The translations under genes were made by a program, and so were the position numbers. Positions 22,949 to 34,636 of a stretch of 64,000 nt of DNA are shown piece after piece. Position 1 is the first letter of the stretch; every line of letters begins with the position of its first letter. The DNA is from Erodium maritimum. Taxonomy: Eukaryota; Streptophyta; Magnoliopsida; Geraniales; Geraniaceae. Under the pieces are notes generated by a model. The model saw only the letters and a program-made list of their open reading frames with translations, ran no database searches and was not told where the DNA came from. The stretch covers positions 64,066,617 through 64,130,616 of the forward strand of contig OY997588.1 in the NCBI GenBank assembly GCA_963921825.1, in the 5' to 3' direction.

Positions 22949-23890
22949 TTTTTTTATTAGCTCGGAAATTTATTAATAAAAGAAACTTTCCAAACAGAAA
23001 AACATCTAAGGTTAAAAATCAAAGTCCAGATTACATTGGTTCACGTGATCCACCGCCAACCGGAAAATGCACAGTATCAATCGAAAAATGGTTCTGACCC
23101 TCTCTTGTACCAATTTTCCGGAGTAAAGCATCTCCATTTGTGAACCGTTCCCGATAATTTTGAATTCCCACACCAGGATTTTTGGGACGAGCTACAGCTA
23201 CAAATAGAATATAGTCATTAATCTTGTACCCATTGAAGCACTTCACAGCCTCAGATTGCAGCAGAAGGTGACGAGAATGATATAAAACCAAAAAAATCCG
23301 CCCTTGTTCGGACGCTGAAGGAAAAGGAAAGGAAAGAATGGTTTTAAAACTCCCAAAACTATTATGAACCCATTCTTCATTTGTACCATAAGGTAAATTG
23401 TAGATAAAAACCTTGCAAGGAGTAACCTGATTGAGGAACGAATCCGGAAGAGTCAAGCTAGATGATAGCCCTGCCTTCTCAACTATCGCAAACACCTCTA
23501 ACTCTTGCGATTTGATATTGACTATCCCACCAGTATCAAAAGGATCCGGGTTGCCCTTAACCTGCAACCCCTTGGACAACGTCGACGAGTTGGCATTGGC
23601 AATGACCAAATCATCCGTATCCAACTTTCGGTTCCCATCAGAAAACGTAGCATTGGCCTTGTTGTCCTTCGCTTTGGCCACACCCGATATAGACGTCCGA
23701 TGACTCCTCGTACGCGGACACCGGGAAGGAACCAAATGAGTCTTTATCGAAGACTTGGATGCCCTCTTACTCATTGTTGTGCTCATCCTCAATAATCGAG
23801 CAATAATCTCGATACGAGGACAACGAAATAGAGTAGAAAGAAATGAAGGAGAGAACTGGAGGAGAAACCTTTTTCTTCATCCCCAAATAA
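22949..23890 (-). mobile_element. ORF1-only LINE-like element (candidate)
   Basis: On the minus strand an RRM-coding frame (23031-23792) is followed directly by a short tail with AATAAATTTCCGAGCTAATA and an A run (T7 at 22949-22955 on the plus strand), like a plant L1 3' end. No endonuclease or reverse transcriptase is present, so it would be non-autonomous. I found no convincing target duplication, and the right boundary is approximate. Confidence 0.45.
23031..23792 (-). CDS. RRM protein resembling LINE ORF1
   Basis: A 253-codon open frame. The N-terminal quarter is basic and Ser/Thr-rich. Residues about 125-210 form an RRM-like unit with KVFIYNLPYG as RNP2-like and a closing strand FNGYKINDYILFVAVARPKN that parallels FNGAIFDGYKILVTEARPRN in the ORF1 of the LINE at 13711-15351. 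This shared closing segment argues for LINE ORF1 origin rather than a cellular splicing factor. It is shorter than the 546-residue ORF1 and has no ORF2 beside it. It could be a domesticated or non-autonomous derivative. Confidence 0.55.
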   Translation of the reverse strand: MRMSTTMSKRASKSSIKTHLVPSRCPRTRSHRTSISGVAKAKDNKANATFSDGNRKLDTDDLVIANANSSTLSKGLQVKGNPDPFDTGGIVNIKSQELEVFAIVEKAGLSSSLTLPDSFLNQVTPCKVFIYNLPYGTNEEWVHNSFGSFKTILSFPFPSASEQGRIFLVLYHSRHLLLQSEAVKCFNGYKINDYILFVAVARPKNPGVGIQNYRERFTNGDALLRKIGTREGQNHFSIDTVHFPVGGGSREPM

Positions 23891-24195
23891 TTGATTATAA
23901 TTGATTACTAATCTGGTTCATATGGGAGATCGACCATGTGGTCTTTCTTGTCTCAAAAAAGTATTAGGTAAGTCAAAACAAACATGTTTTTTCCCAAAGG
24001 TTATGGAAATGTAATATATATGCTTTTACTTGATCATTTTGTGAAACTTGTTCTATCTTTTGCAGTAAACTTCATTTTTTTATGCAAAATGTCTACCTAT
24101 TTTCTATAAATCTCATTGCTATAAATAGTTTTAGCTTTGATTATGTTCGAACTTCTGGTTTTGGGTTGCTCTATAAAATTGAAAACAAGTTTTAG

Positions 24196-24454
24196 GTTAT
24201 TAGGGATGTGGGAGGTGGAAGTTATTAATGGTTTAGGACTTTCTGGGGGTATTTGCACTTGCTGGAATTCAGAGGTTTTCAAAGTCCAGACAGTCAAGCC
24301 AATTCAGCATGCTCTAATCTGGACTGGGTTTTCTGAGGAATGGAATATCAGTATTTCCATTATTAATATTTATGATCCCTGCAATGCAAGAGCCATGAGA
24401 TCTCTGTGGGTGTCACTAGCTGCTGAAATTTCAAATCTAAGGGTGTATTATATT
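24196..24454 (+). pseudogene. LINE 2 endonuclease, first part
   Basis: GGICTCWNSEVFKVQT and IINIYDPCNARAMRSLW align in order with GGIITCWKTNEFIWQD and IINIYAPTYVAERRVLW in the intact LINE. The frame runs into the hAT-like insertion at 24455. The N-terminal catalytic part of the endonuclease is missing, so this copy is inactive. Confidence 0.75.
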
Positions 24455-24691
24455 CAATGTTCTAAAAATCCCGACTGGACGCCGCCTAGGCGCCCGGCTA
24501 CGCCTAGCCGACCCGCCTAGGTGATTACAACAATTTTGCGTAGTATACTGACTCAATTAAAATAACTAGATGGGTATGCATAGTTGTTTGGTGTTGGTGA
24601 TATTGAGGGTTGTGCTTCTAAGTTGTTTGGTGTTATTTTTTAGGTATTTTAAATATTTGTTACCATTTTTAATATAATGAAATTCATATTT

Positions 24692-24759
<68 letters not shown>

Positions 24760-24764
<5 letters not shown>

Positions 24765-26133
24765 AATCTAATGAGAACCACTCTTAACATAGGAACCGTG
24801 AGAACCAATCCTAACCACTCTCATCTATAATCCAACACTCATTAAAATGCCACATCATCACCCCAATCCAACCTACTTACACGCCACTTTCATCCATTCT
24901 CACACAAACAAGGGCATAATTGTAATAGCATGGTGTCATGTGGACAAGTGTCTATTTTTTTTCATCCAATTCACTAATTTAATATTTCCCGATTCGTTTG
25001 AACTCCGATTAACTTCAAACTTGCGCCAATATTTTTATTTTTTCAAGGGCTTTAAATCAAGATCAGTCATGAATATATTTTGAAGCACGAAAATAAAAAT
25101 GTATATCAAGGTGATAAAAATAATGTTGAGCATTGATAAATCTTCACTAATAAATGTTTTATATCGGAGTACCAAACTAGTGCTAAATGTTGATAAAAAA
25201 ACATGTAATGAGGTGATAAGAAATAAATAATGAGGTGATACAAATCATGTTCAATTTTGATAATAAGTGTGATACACTAGAGTGTAACGTTGATAAACAA
25301 AAAAATGTGTGATGGGGTGATAAAACACACGTAACTCAATGATAAACCTAGTGTTTAGTGTTGATAAAACTGTTGTTCATAAAAAACACGTGATGAGATG
25401 ATAAAAATCATGATCAGTTTTGGAGAATGGGGTGATAAAACGAGTGTAAAGTGTTGATAAAACCAGTGTAAAGTGTTGATAAACCCAGAGCAAAGTGTTG
25501 ATAAAAATTATCCAGATATAATTTCTTTAAAAATCAGCCCCGAAATAATAAAAAATCGTGCTTCAAAAAAAACATGTGATGGGGGTGATAAAACACACGT
25601 AATTGAATGGTAAACCTAGTGTTTAGTGTTGATAAAACTAGTGTTCATAAAAAGCACGCGTTGAGGTGATAAAATCATGATCAGTTTTGAAAAAATGAGG
25701 TGATAAAACCTGTGTAAAGTGTTGATAAAACCAGTGTAAAAGTGTTGATAAATTCAGAGCAAAGTGTTGATAAAAATTACCCAGATTTTTTTATAAAAAA
25801 AATCAACCCCGAAATAAATTTTTTTTTTCGTGCTCCAAAATATATTCATGACTGATCTTGATAGAAAGCCCTTTAAAAAACAAAACTAATGGAGCAAGTT
25901 TGAAGCCAATCGGAGTTCAAACGAAGCGGGAAAAATTAAATTAGTGAATTGATTAAAAAAAAGTAATATGATAGTTTTACTAAAAAGCCCTTACCACTTA
26001 ATAAAAAGTGCTGTTTTTTTGCAGTCAACAAGTCAACTATTCAATTGCATCTCATCCATTCATTCTTAAAATGGATGTCTTAGATTGGTTCTCGCGGTTC
26101 ATACGTTAACACATGGTTCTCACCGGATTTCTC

Positions 26134-26134
<1 letters not shown>
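24760..26134. mobile_element. Foldback element with long inverted arms, inside the hAT element
   Basis: The left arm begins GGAGAAATCTAATGAGAACC and the right arm, reversed, begins GGAGAAATCCGGTGAGAACC. The arms continue inverted for several hundred bases, including TTTGAACTCCGATTAACTTC against its diverged reverse complement near 25905. They are flanked by (TA)n and (GA)n tracts at 24695-24760 and 26135-26165. The arm sequence is related to the 36203-37485 element (shared AATTTTTCCCGCTTCGTTT and TTGCGCCAATATT text). No transposase was seen. Confidence 0.65.
25309..25800 (+). repeat. Tandem duplication of about 250 bp in the foldback core
   Basis: Two consecutive diverged copies (about 25309-25560 and 25570-25800) share GGTGATAAAACACACGTAA, then GTGTTTAGTGTTGATAAAAC, then GAGCAAAGTGTTGATAAAAA. 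Inside each copy a shorter motif, GTGTAAAGTGTTGATAAA, recurs. Confidence 0.75.
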
Positions 26135-26165
<31 letters not shown>

Positions 26166-26278
26166 TAAAAATAAAAAATACAAATCCGATTAATCCCCGA
26201 TTAATCCCCATCTAGTCTCCGATTAATCCCTGAAGGACCTAGCCGCCCGACTAGCGCCTAACGACTTTTAGAACCTTG

Positions 26279-26900
26279 ATTATATTTGTGCATGGGATTT
26301 CAATGCAGTACTAAATCATGCTGAAAAATATGGGTATTCTCTTTCTACTTCTTCAATCAGGAGCTTCAATAACTTCATCATAGATGTTCCTTTAATAAAC
26401 ATTCCTCTCTCTGGAGAGAAGTTCACTTGCTTCTATAATAGACAGGTTCTTGCTTGCTCCCCAAGTAATGGCCTCTTTTCAAAATATCACTCAATCTTGC
26501 TTTGCCAGGTCCATCTCAGATCATAAACCACTTTTATTGGTTGATCCTTTTATTGATTGGGGACCTAGACCTTTCAAATTCTTGAATGCTTGGTTGGATC
26601 ATCCTCTTTTCTTGAAAGATGTTGCTCTTTTCTGGGGAAATCTTATTGTTGTGGGGGAGCCACATTTTGTCATATGGACGAAGTTGAAACACTTATAAGA
26701 GTATCTTAAGGAATGGAATGTGGAGGTTTTGGAGCATTTGGAGAAAAACATAGATATACTTCAGCACAAGATCAAGGATCTATATGGCATTGTTGAGTCT
26801 AGGGAATTAAGTGGGGCTGAGACATCTCTTAGGGCTCAATACAGTGCAGAATTGATACAAAAATTAAAATCCCTTGCCAAGGTTTAGTGCCAAAAATCTA
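26279..26900 (+). pseudogene. LINE 2 endonuclease, second part, and linker
   Basis: The reading resumes after the hAT element with DFNAVLNHAEKYGYSL (the GDFN box now reads WDFN) and continues to SISDHKPLLLVDPFIDWGP, which matches SISDHKPITIANPIIQWGP in the other LINE. Frameshifts and a stop at about 26698 break the frame before the coiled linker to the reverse transcriptase. Confidence 0.75.
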
Positions 26901-26902
26901 GA

Positions 26903-28522
26903 GTGAGATGGATCAAAGAGGGGGAGAGATGCTCCAAATGCTATCATCTTTTGGCAAACTTTTCATCTACAAAGAAGAAAATTTCACAAATTATAGAGGG
27001 AGGCCACACACTCACAACTCCTGCTGATATAAAGGAAGCTGCCACAAACCATTTTGGCTCCAGATTTCATAAGACTATTTCTTTACACTTGGATGTCTCT
27101 CAATTACCTTTTAGTCATATTTCTCCTGCTATGGCTACTTTTTTGGAGAGGCCTTTCACTGCAGAAGAGATTCACTTTGTAGTTTTCAGTTGTGATGGGG
27201 AGAAGGCTACTGGACCTGATGGTTTCACACTTAAATTCTTTCAGAAAGGGTGGGATTTTTTACAACGAGACATCATCAATTTATGCTTCCACTTTCACTG
27301 AACTAGTGTTTTAGGCAAGGGGATCAACTCATCCTTCTCCACACTCATACCAAAAGTAAACAATCCATTTAGCTTTGGTGAATATAGGCCTATCAGCTTG
27401 GTGGGTGCATTGTATAAAATCATTTCCAAGATCTTGGCTGCTAGATTAAAGACAGTTATGGACCAGTTGGTGAGTGATGTTCAGTCTGGTTTTATAGCTG
27501 GGAGACAAATCATGGATGGTATACTTATTGCTACTGAACTCCTACACTGTGTCAAAGCATCCAAGGAAGAAGTTTTATTGTTCAAAGCTGACTTTGAAAA
27601 GGCATATGATCACTTGGATTGGAACGACTTAAATATTGTATTGCATCTGATGGGTTTTGTCAATGTTTGGAGGCATTGGATATCTTCTGGTTTCAAGGCT
27701 TGGGGGTCAGTGTTGATTAATGGCTCACCTTCTTCTGATTTCAAGCTCACAAGAGGCCTGAGGCAAGGGTGCTCTCTCTCACCACTTCTATTTTCTTTGG
27801 CAGCTGAAGGATTACATCTCATTCTGGAACAAGTGATAGCTACTGGGAATCTAGAGGGCATCACTTGTGGCAGGTCAGGGCCTGTGATTTCCCATCTCCA
27901 ATTTGCTGATGACACCCTCATCATCTTAAAAGCAAAGCCTTTTCATCAACATAATTTAAAGTCTTCCCTCAAAGCCTTCCAATTAGCATATGGTTTGAAA
28001 ATAAACTTCAGTAAGTCCAAAGGGATCCTTTTGAATCCTGCCTCTATGAGCCTAACACAAGTTTCACAGATACTGGGGTGTGACACTTCTGATCTACCTC
28101 TTGACTATCTGGGATTTCAATTGGGAGCAAATACAAGAAGATACAAGATATGGCTTCCAATTCTGGCAAAATTTAAAAGAAAGCTGAATCTCTGGCAGTC
28201 CAAGACAGTCAATTTTGGGGGTAGGATCACTCTGATCAAGTCCTCTCTAACCTCTCTCCCACTCTACTATATGTCATTATACAAAGCTCCTAAAAAGGTG
28301 TTACAAGAAATGAAAAAATGGCAGATGAGATTCTTATGGAATGGCACAGTCACCAAAAGAGTTTTACACAAAGTGAGATGGGGAGTAGTATGCACTCCTA
28401 GAGAGTTTGGAGAGTTGAGGATAAAAAGCCTTTATGTGATGAATGTTGCACTCCTTGCTAAATGGTGGTGGAGATTTGCTTTGGAGACTAATTCATTCTG
28501 GAAAAAAAATCAGTTGTGCTAA
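26903..28522 (+). pseudogene. LINE 2 reverse transcriptase
   Basis: The stretch 26903-27301 carries GEKATGPDGFTLKFF and ends at a stop after FHFH. The stretch 27398-28522 carries KADFEKAYD, RQGCSLSPLLF and the intact catalytic box FADDTLI, then the thumb with LPLYYMSLYKAPKK and NVALLAKWWWRFA. Unlike LINE 1 the catalytic aspartates are kept, but the stop between the halves and a frameshift near 28500 inactivate it. Confidence 0.8.
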
Positions 28523-29240
28523 GTATGGTTGGAGCAATGAAGATTGGGACCTTTCTCAGATAAAAATAACAGGGAATCAAAATTTCCTCTGTCATGTCCA
28601 AGCCCTTCTTGCAGATCAAAAGTTTAGCAGTGATGTGGGGTTCTCTGGTTTGGAATGGTTTGTAAAGAATGAGGAAATGGTTGATTTTTGGTTTGAAATT
28701 TGGCTAATAGAAACTCCATTGAAAGACAAACTCCACAGATTATTTCACCTGTGTTTACACAAAAAACTGAAAGTACTGCATTTCTGGAATAATGGGACTT
28801 GGTTTATAAATTTCAGAAGGCAACTTAGAGGTTGGGAGATAGGTCAATTCAGGATATTGTCTGAGTTGCTTAATATTTTCTTTCTACAAGACTCTGGCGA
28901 AGACAAAATGGTTTGGAAAATCCATGAAGCTGGTTTCAAGGTTAAGAGAATGTATGGGCACTTGGATGAGAATGGATCCCATGTGAGACCTTGGGCAAAA
29001 TTGCTCTGGTCTCCTAATCTTCCTCCAAAAATATCTGCTTTCATTTGGTTAACTTGCCACAATGTCTTGCCTACCAAATTGTTTCTTGATGGTAGAGGAA
29101 TAAATTTGAATCTTTTAGAGACACTTTGCTATTTTAGTGGACAAGAATTTGAAGAAATCTCCTATTAACTTGCCATAGATCATGGTTAGTCTGGTCTGCT
29201 GTATTAGATTGGTGGGGAATCAGCAGTGTAGTGGTGGGGG
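28443..29240 (+). pseudogene. LINE 2 C-terminal domain (zf-RVT), cut short
   Basis: The reading carries WAKLLWSPNLPPKISAFIWL, the plant LINE zf-RVT entry motif, then shifts frame near 29160 (CHRSWLVWSAVLDWWG in the new frame). It is lost at the junction with the truncated LTR around 29240-29290. Sequence between this point and 34140 on the LINE appears deleted. Confidence 0.7.
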
Positions 29241-29821
29241 AATCAGCAATGGACCGGCCCAGTCCAGCCAAAGCTCTTCTTTCCCCCTTTTTTTTTGAAA
29301 TTCTTTTTCAAACGCACTCGTTCCAGTTTTTTGACCCGCTTCCAACTCCGACGTTTCAACTTGATAAAATTAAAACTTCTAGAACTTTACGATGAGGCGT
29401 TCCTTACACCTCGCATTTTACCCGATCGCCCCTCGGGAAGGCAGTGTACCTCATCGCGGCACATAGCAACACTTTTCCGATTGATAGTGGGAAGGAGGGC
29501 CTCTCCTTCATCGCGGAATAATACAACACTTTATCAATAGCTAGTCGGAAAGTGGGCCAACCTCAAACGCGGTACCGTGGCACCCTTTGTCGATGGCGAG
29601 TCGACAGGCGGGCCAAACCTCCACACCAATATCATAAATCACACAATGCTCAGCAAATAGCGAAAAGTAACATAACGACTAACTACCACTCATCAAGTCA
29701 GTCAACAACAATACGGGTTCAACACCCCACAGGCACACATGGCCACACACAAACACAATCAGTTCACTCAACCTACGGGCACAACCAGGTGCCCACATGT
29801 GATTCCTATCGCACGATAAGT

Positions 29822-30130
29822 TTAGTTAACCTAAGGCACCACCAAGTGCCACATGCATTTCTATTGTTCGATACGTTCACTTATCCTACGACACCACCAA
29901 GTGTCACATGCATTTCTATTGTTCGATACGTTCACTTATCCTACGACACCACCAAGTGTCACATGCATTTCTATTGTTCGATACGTTCACTTATCCTACG
30001 ACACCACCAAGTGTCACATGCATTTCTATTGTTCGATAAGTTCACTTATCCTACGACGCCACCAAGTCTCACATGCATTAATATTGTTCGATAAGTTCAC
30101 TTATCCTACGACACCACTAAGTGTCACATG
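29822..30130 (-). repeat. 55-bp minisatellite in the outer family B LTR
   Basis: Five to six tandem units with CACTTATCCTACGACACCAC and GTGTCACATGCATTTCTATT on the plus strand. Because 55 is not a multiple of three, the same repeat appears in different reading frames. The open frames overlapping it are repeat artefacts. Confidence 0.85.
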
Positions 30131-30732
30131 TATTTCTACTAATAACTTTCCCTAGTCAAGGCCGATATCCGGCTACTTTTCCCTACCTTGTAAAGCGTTC
30201 CAAGTTCGATGCTTACGCTCCGAAAATGCTCACGATCACCCGCTTAGCCTCCTCTTTCCGCGGTCGGTGGCACGGTCTAAGGTGATCAAAAAATAATACA
30301 CTTGTTAAATATGCAGGCAAAACCGAATTTAATGAATTTAACGCCCAAAAGCAACCCCGACAACGCCGATCAATCCGAAACTTCCCAATTACTTGACAGT
30401 GTCAACAATGGTCGCGGAAAGGCCCGATTCGCTCGGCTCGGCAAATGTGCCCGAGATCAGAAAACGCCCTTTCGGGGCTCCGAAAATTCCCATTTTCATT
30501 TCTACGATCCTAAAATAATTCGCGTGTTCCAACGCATTCGACGGAAGCAATTTCCGATGTCCGAGCGATTTAATTCGCGTTTAAAGTTTCTAAACCCGTC
30601 ATTCCAATTTTCCCACTTTAATTCCATAATTTATTACGGGTTTGAATTATCGACCCGGGGATCGTCTGAGACCACCCGAACATGAAAACCAGAGACCCGA
30701 CCACGTGGGCCCCACCCGGCCATCCATTAGAT

Positions 30733-33177
30733 TGTAAGATCCGCTCCCGGTCAACGCCGGTCAATCGATGGAAAAACAGAAAAAATTAAAATTTTGGGAC
30801 AGACACCTAAATGAACCTAAAATTGACCCCGAGGGTCATATCAGACTTAAGTTGACCCCGACATCGACCAAAGTGAGTTCTGGGTGACTCAGGGCAACTT
30901 TTTGACCAATTTGGGAAAAGTTGACTTTTTGTCGGAAAAGTCAAGCGAGCGACGTTTTGGTCCGTTCGAGGCCCGATTTGGATCCAAAAATCTTAGCCGT
31001 CGTTACAGTTGTCTTAGTTGGGCCGTTTTCCTGTAGAACGCGAAGGTTCGTAAATTTTTGGAAAATGAGCCCGTTCGGGGCCCGAGACGGCCGAATTTCG
31101 CGAATGTGACAAAAAAATATCTACAAAGATATTTTTTAAAGAGGTGGGACCCACTTGCCACTCGTCACACAAGTGGTGGTAGTTGTTATTTTTGAACAAA
31201 ACAAAAGGAAAGGCATTAGTGTGTTCGGCAATTTACAAAAAAAAGGAGAAGGAGGAGAGAGAAAAAAAGAGAAAAAGAAGAGAGAAGGAGGAAGGAGAAA
31301 AGGGAAAAGAAAGTGAGGTTTTTGGTGATTTCCCGGCGATCCGACCGACGGTTCGTCTCAACGGTTGAAGAATCGAGCTCTCATCGTCATTCCCTACGGT
31401 GAGAACCCTTTTGTTTCTCGTTTTGGTACGTTTGAAAATTAGGGTTTGAGTTTAAATGAGTCAAATATGGTTGGGTTTTGGTGAGAATTGGCTTAAAGAT
31501 GAATGGTTGAGGTTTGGGGTTCGTTAGGAACGTTTTGGGGTGAAAAGGAATTTTTCCCATTGTGGCCGTGTGGGGCCCACTTGCCCGGGCCTTGGGTTTT
31601 TCGTGTTCGGGTGGTTTTGGACGATCCCCGAATCAATATTTCACACCCAGAACGAATTATGGAATTAAATTGTGAAAGTTAGAAATTTCGGGTTTAGAAA
31701 CTTTAAACGCGAATTAAATCACTCGGAAGTCGGAAATTGATTTCGTCGATTGCATTGGAACCCTTGAATTATTCTAAGATCGTATAAACGAAAACGGGAA
31801 TTTTCGGAGCCTCGGAAGGGCGTTTTCCGATCCCGGGCAGATTCGCCAAGCCGGGCGAATCGGGCTTTTCCGGGCCCATTGTTGACAATGTCGAGTAATT
31901 GGGAAGTTTGGGAGTGATCGGCATTGTCGGGGTTGCGTTTGGGCGTCAAATTCATTAAATTCGGTTTTCACCTGCTTATTTAAAAAGTGTGTTTTTGGGG
32001 GATCATTGTAGACCGTGTCGCCGACCGTGGAAAGAGGAGGCTAAGCGGGTAATTTGGAGCATTTCCGGGGCGCGAGCATCAGTTTTGACACGCTTCAAGA
32101 GGTAGGGAAAAGTAGCCGGATCTCGGCCTTGACTAGGGAAAGTTAACAGTAGAAATGCATGTGACACTTAGTGGTGCGTAGGATAAGTAAAGTTATCGAA
32201 CAATAGAAATACAGGCGACACTTAGTGGTGTCGTAGGATACGTGAACGTATCGAACATTAAAAATGCATGTGGGCACTTAGTGGTGCCCGTAGGTTAAGT
32301 AACTTGTTGTGTTTATGAGGGTGGTCATGTGTGCCTTTGGGGTGTTGAACCCGTGTGTTACTATTTGTGTGTCGTGGGTGGTCAGGTGTGCCTTTGGGGT
32401 GTTGAACCCGTGTGTTACTGTTTGTGTGTCGTGTGTGGTCAGGTGTGCCTTTGGGGTGTTGAACCCGTGTGTTACTGTTTGTGTGTCGTGTGTGGTCAGG
32501 TGTGCCTTTGGGGTGTTGAACCCGTGTGTTACTGTTTTGTGTGTCGTTGGTGGTCAGGTGTGCCTTTGGGGTGTTGAACCCGTATGTTACTGTTTTGTGT
32601 GTCGTGGGTGGCCAGGTGTGCATGTGGGGTGTTAAACCTGTATTGTTGCTGACTGTCCTGCTGAGGGGTAGTTAGTCGTATATTATTGTCGCTATTCGTT
32701 GAACCTTGGGTGATGACTGTGATTGCATGGAGGTTGGGGCCCGCCTGACAGAAAAGGGGTCCTGGGTCGCGCGCGTGGGGGTTGGCTAGCCTTCCGACTA
32801 ACCATCGGTAAAGTTGTGCATTCTTCTGCGATGAAGGGCGGCTCCCATTCCGACTAGCTATTGAAAAAGTATTGTTGTATATGTCGCGAACAGGTCGAAC
32901 GCCCTGCTACTTTTCATGCTGGTACTGGTCGTGAGACGGACTAGGGGAGCTCTCGAAGCTTGAAGAGCTGGGAGCGGGAGTCCGGGTTTTTGGGAGTTTA
33001 GCGACGTACGCTTTGGTTTTTGTCCGCTTGTTTTGGATGTATTTTCAGTTGTAAAATATTGTCTTTTGATTAACTTAAGTGGTGATTTTAAGCGGTTTTA
33101 TTAAAATGTTTGAAAATTATTTTATTGTTTCACCGTTCGCGTTCCGGGTTCGGTCCTACTGAATTCGGGGCGTGACA
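30733..33177 (+). repeat. Solo LTR, family B, nested in the outer LTR
   Basis: It starts TGTAAGATCCGCTCC and ends TTCGGGGCGTGACA, 2445 bp, in opposite orientation to its host LTR. No internal retrotransposon sequence is attached. The flanks do not give a clean 5-bp duplication (TAGAT on the left, CATTG on the right), so later change or a different boundary is possible. Confidence 0.75.
32326..32640 (+). repeat. 57-bp minisatellite in the nested LTR
   Basis: Five to six tandem 57-bp units containing GTGCCTTTGGGGTGTTGAAC and CCGTGTGTTACTGTTT. The period is 19 codons, so long repetitive open frames occur on both strands. They have no protein-like composition and are not called as genes. Confidence 0.85.
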
Positions 33178-34139
33178 CATTGGCCGTGGGTGGCTGGACC
33201 AGTCATGGCCGGTTCAGGCCGTGGCCATCCACCACCCACGGTGGATCACGGTGGCCGAAGCTCCCGTGAGCCTCCGGTCACCGGAAACCGTTCATTTTCG
33301 CCCCAAAACGTTCCTAACGAACTCCAATCTTTAAACCAACCTTATTTAAACCATTTAAACTCAAACCCTAGAATCCAAACGTGTCAAAACGAGAAAAAGA
33401 CGGGTTCTTATCGTAGGTAACGTTGAGAGGATGACAATTACGCAAGAAAAGAGGCGATCCAACGGTCGAATCGTCGATAAAACCCTAAATTCCAACACTT
33501 TCTTCTCTTTTTTCTCCTTCCTCTTCTCTCTCTTCTCCCTCTTTTTTTTTCTGTTTTGGCCGAACACTACTCTCAACCATTCCTTTTTATTTTGCTTTAA
33601 AATCAAACCCACAACAAATGACCAAAATACCCTCTTACCCCTTTGTTTTTAATTTTAACTCCAAGGGTACATTAGTCCTTTCAACTCCCTTCCACCACTT
33701 TTATGACAAGTCTCAAGTGCGTCCCACTAGTTAGAAAAATATCTTTGTAGATATTTTTCAATCAGATTCGCGAAATTCTGCCGTCTCGAGTCCCGTACGG
33801 GCCCATTTTCCAAGAATTTATGAAATTTTGCGTTCTAGAAGGAAACTAACCAATTAAGACCGCTGTAACGACGAATAATATTTTTGGATCCAAATCGGGC
33901 CTCGAACGGACCAAAACGTCGCTCGGTTGAGTTTTTTTGGCAAAAAGTCAACTTTTCCCGAATTGGTCAAAAAGTTGCCCTGAGTTGTCCGGAACTCACT
34001 TTGGTCGATATCGGGGTCAACTTAAGTCCGATATGACCCTCGGGATCAATTTTATGTTTATTTAGGTGGATGCCCCAAATTTTAAATTTTTCCGCTTTTC
34101 CGCCGATTTGACCGACGTTGACCAGGAGCGGTTCTTACA

Positions 34140-34636
34140 CTACTGCTGATCTTCTGATGGGCATGCTGGTCATTTTCATATATGGAGAATATTTGGAGTT
34201 TCTTTTGGAGGATCATGGAGCTGCACATTGTTTATGGGCATTGGGTAGTACAGTGAGAAGCTGTTTTTATTTTGTTTGCAGAGTGACAAATAATAGATGA
34301 AGGTTTTTTTTTGTGCTGTTTTAACTGGCTTTTGAATTGTGGGGTTAAATGGGTTGGTAAAACTGTTTTTCCTGCTGCATAACTAGTATTATTGCTGCAA
34401 TAGGGACTAGTTTCAAAACATGGGGGTTTTTGGGGTTTAGATCTAAGGTTACTTGATAGGCAAGAATGACTTGTCTAGGTTCCTTGCTCCTCAAGCAACA
34501 TGGATTGGGGGTGGGGGGATAAAAACCGATTGTGGTTTTTTCTTGTTGGTGTATTGAGAGTTGATTTCCATCTCTTGGCCTTTTCTTTATTTCAAAGAAT
34601 TGGACCTTTAATAACACATTTGCTGATAAAAAAACA
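34140..34636 (+). other. 3' tail of LINE 2
   Basis: Non-coding DNA between the LTR end and the terminal A run. It ends TTTGCTGATAAAAAAA, like the GCTTATCA-plus-A tail of the other LINE. Attribution to LINE 2 rests on position and on this terminus. Confidence 0.55.

Larger units (their letters stand above)
24455..26278. mobile_element. hAT-like DNA element inserted in LINE 2
   Basis: Perfect 8-bp duplications ATTATATT flank it (24447-24454 and 26279-26286), the target size of hAT elements. The ends are inverted: CAATGTTCTAAAAAT on the left against CAAGGTTCTAAAAGT from the right end. Subterminal DNA is rich in GGCGCC-like and CCTAGGCG-like text. Excluding the nested foldback element (24760-26134) it is only about 450 bp, so it is non-autonomous. 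Confidence 0.75.
29290..34139 (-). repeat. Truncated long LTR, family B, split by a second LTR
   Basis: On the coding strand the LTR starts TGTAAGAACCGCTCC at 34139 and runs down to 33178, then from 30732 to about 29290, where its last several hundred bases (the TGTCACGCCCC end) are missing. It shares the conserved LTR core and upstream block of families A and C. With the left end gone there is no verifiable target duplication; the right flank is CTACT. Confidence 0.7.
24196..34636 (+). mobile_element. Second LINE, 5'-truncated and split by nested insertions
   Basis: Endonuclease, reverse transcriptase and zf-RVT segments lie in order on the plus strand, followed by a tail ending TTTGCTGATAAAAAAA. 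The element starts within the endonuclease (about 24196) and so lacks ORF1. A hAT-like element (24455-26278) and a truncated LTR (29290-34139) interrupt it. Without them it is a degenerate L1 relative of the 8903-15680 element. A candidate target duplication was too imperfect to claim. Confidence 0.8.

Noticed and set aside
29552..30155. Open frames of 100-180 codons with repeated segments
   Set aside because: They come from the 55-bp array in the truncated LTR; the same repeat is read in several frames.
32258..32640. Long open frames on both strands (108 and 121 codons) with 19-residue repeats
   Set aside because: They are products of a 57-bp tandem array inside an LTR; the period is a multiple of three, so all frames stay open.
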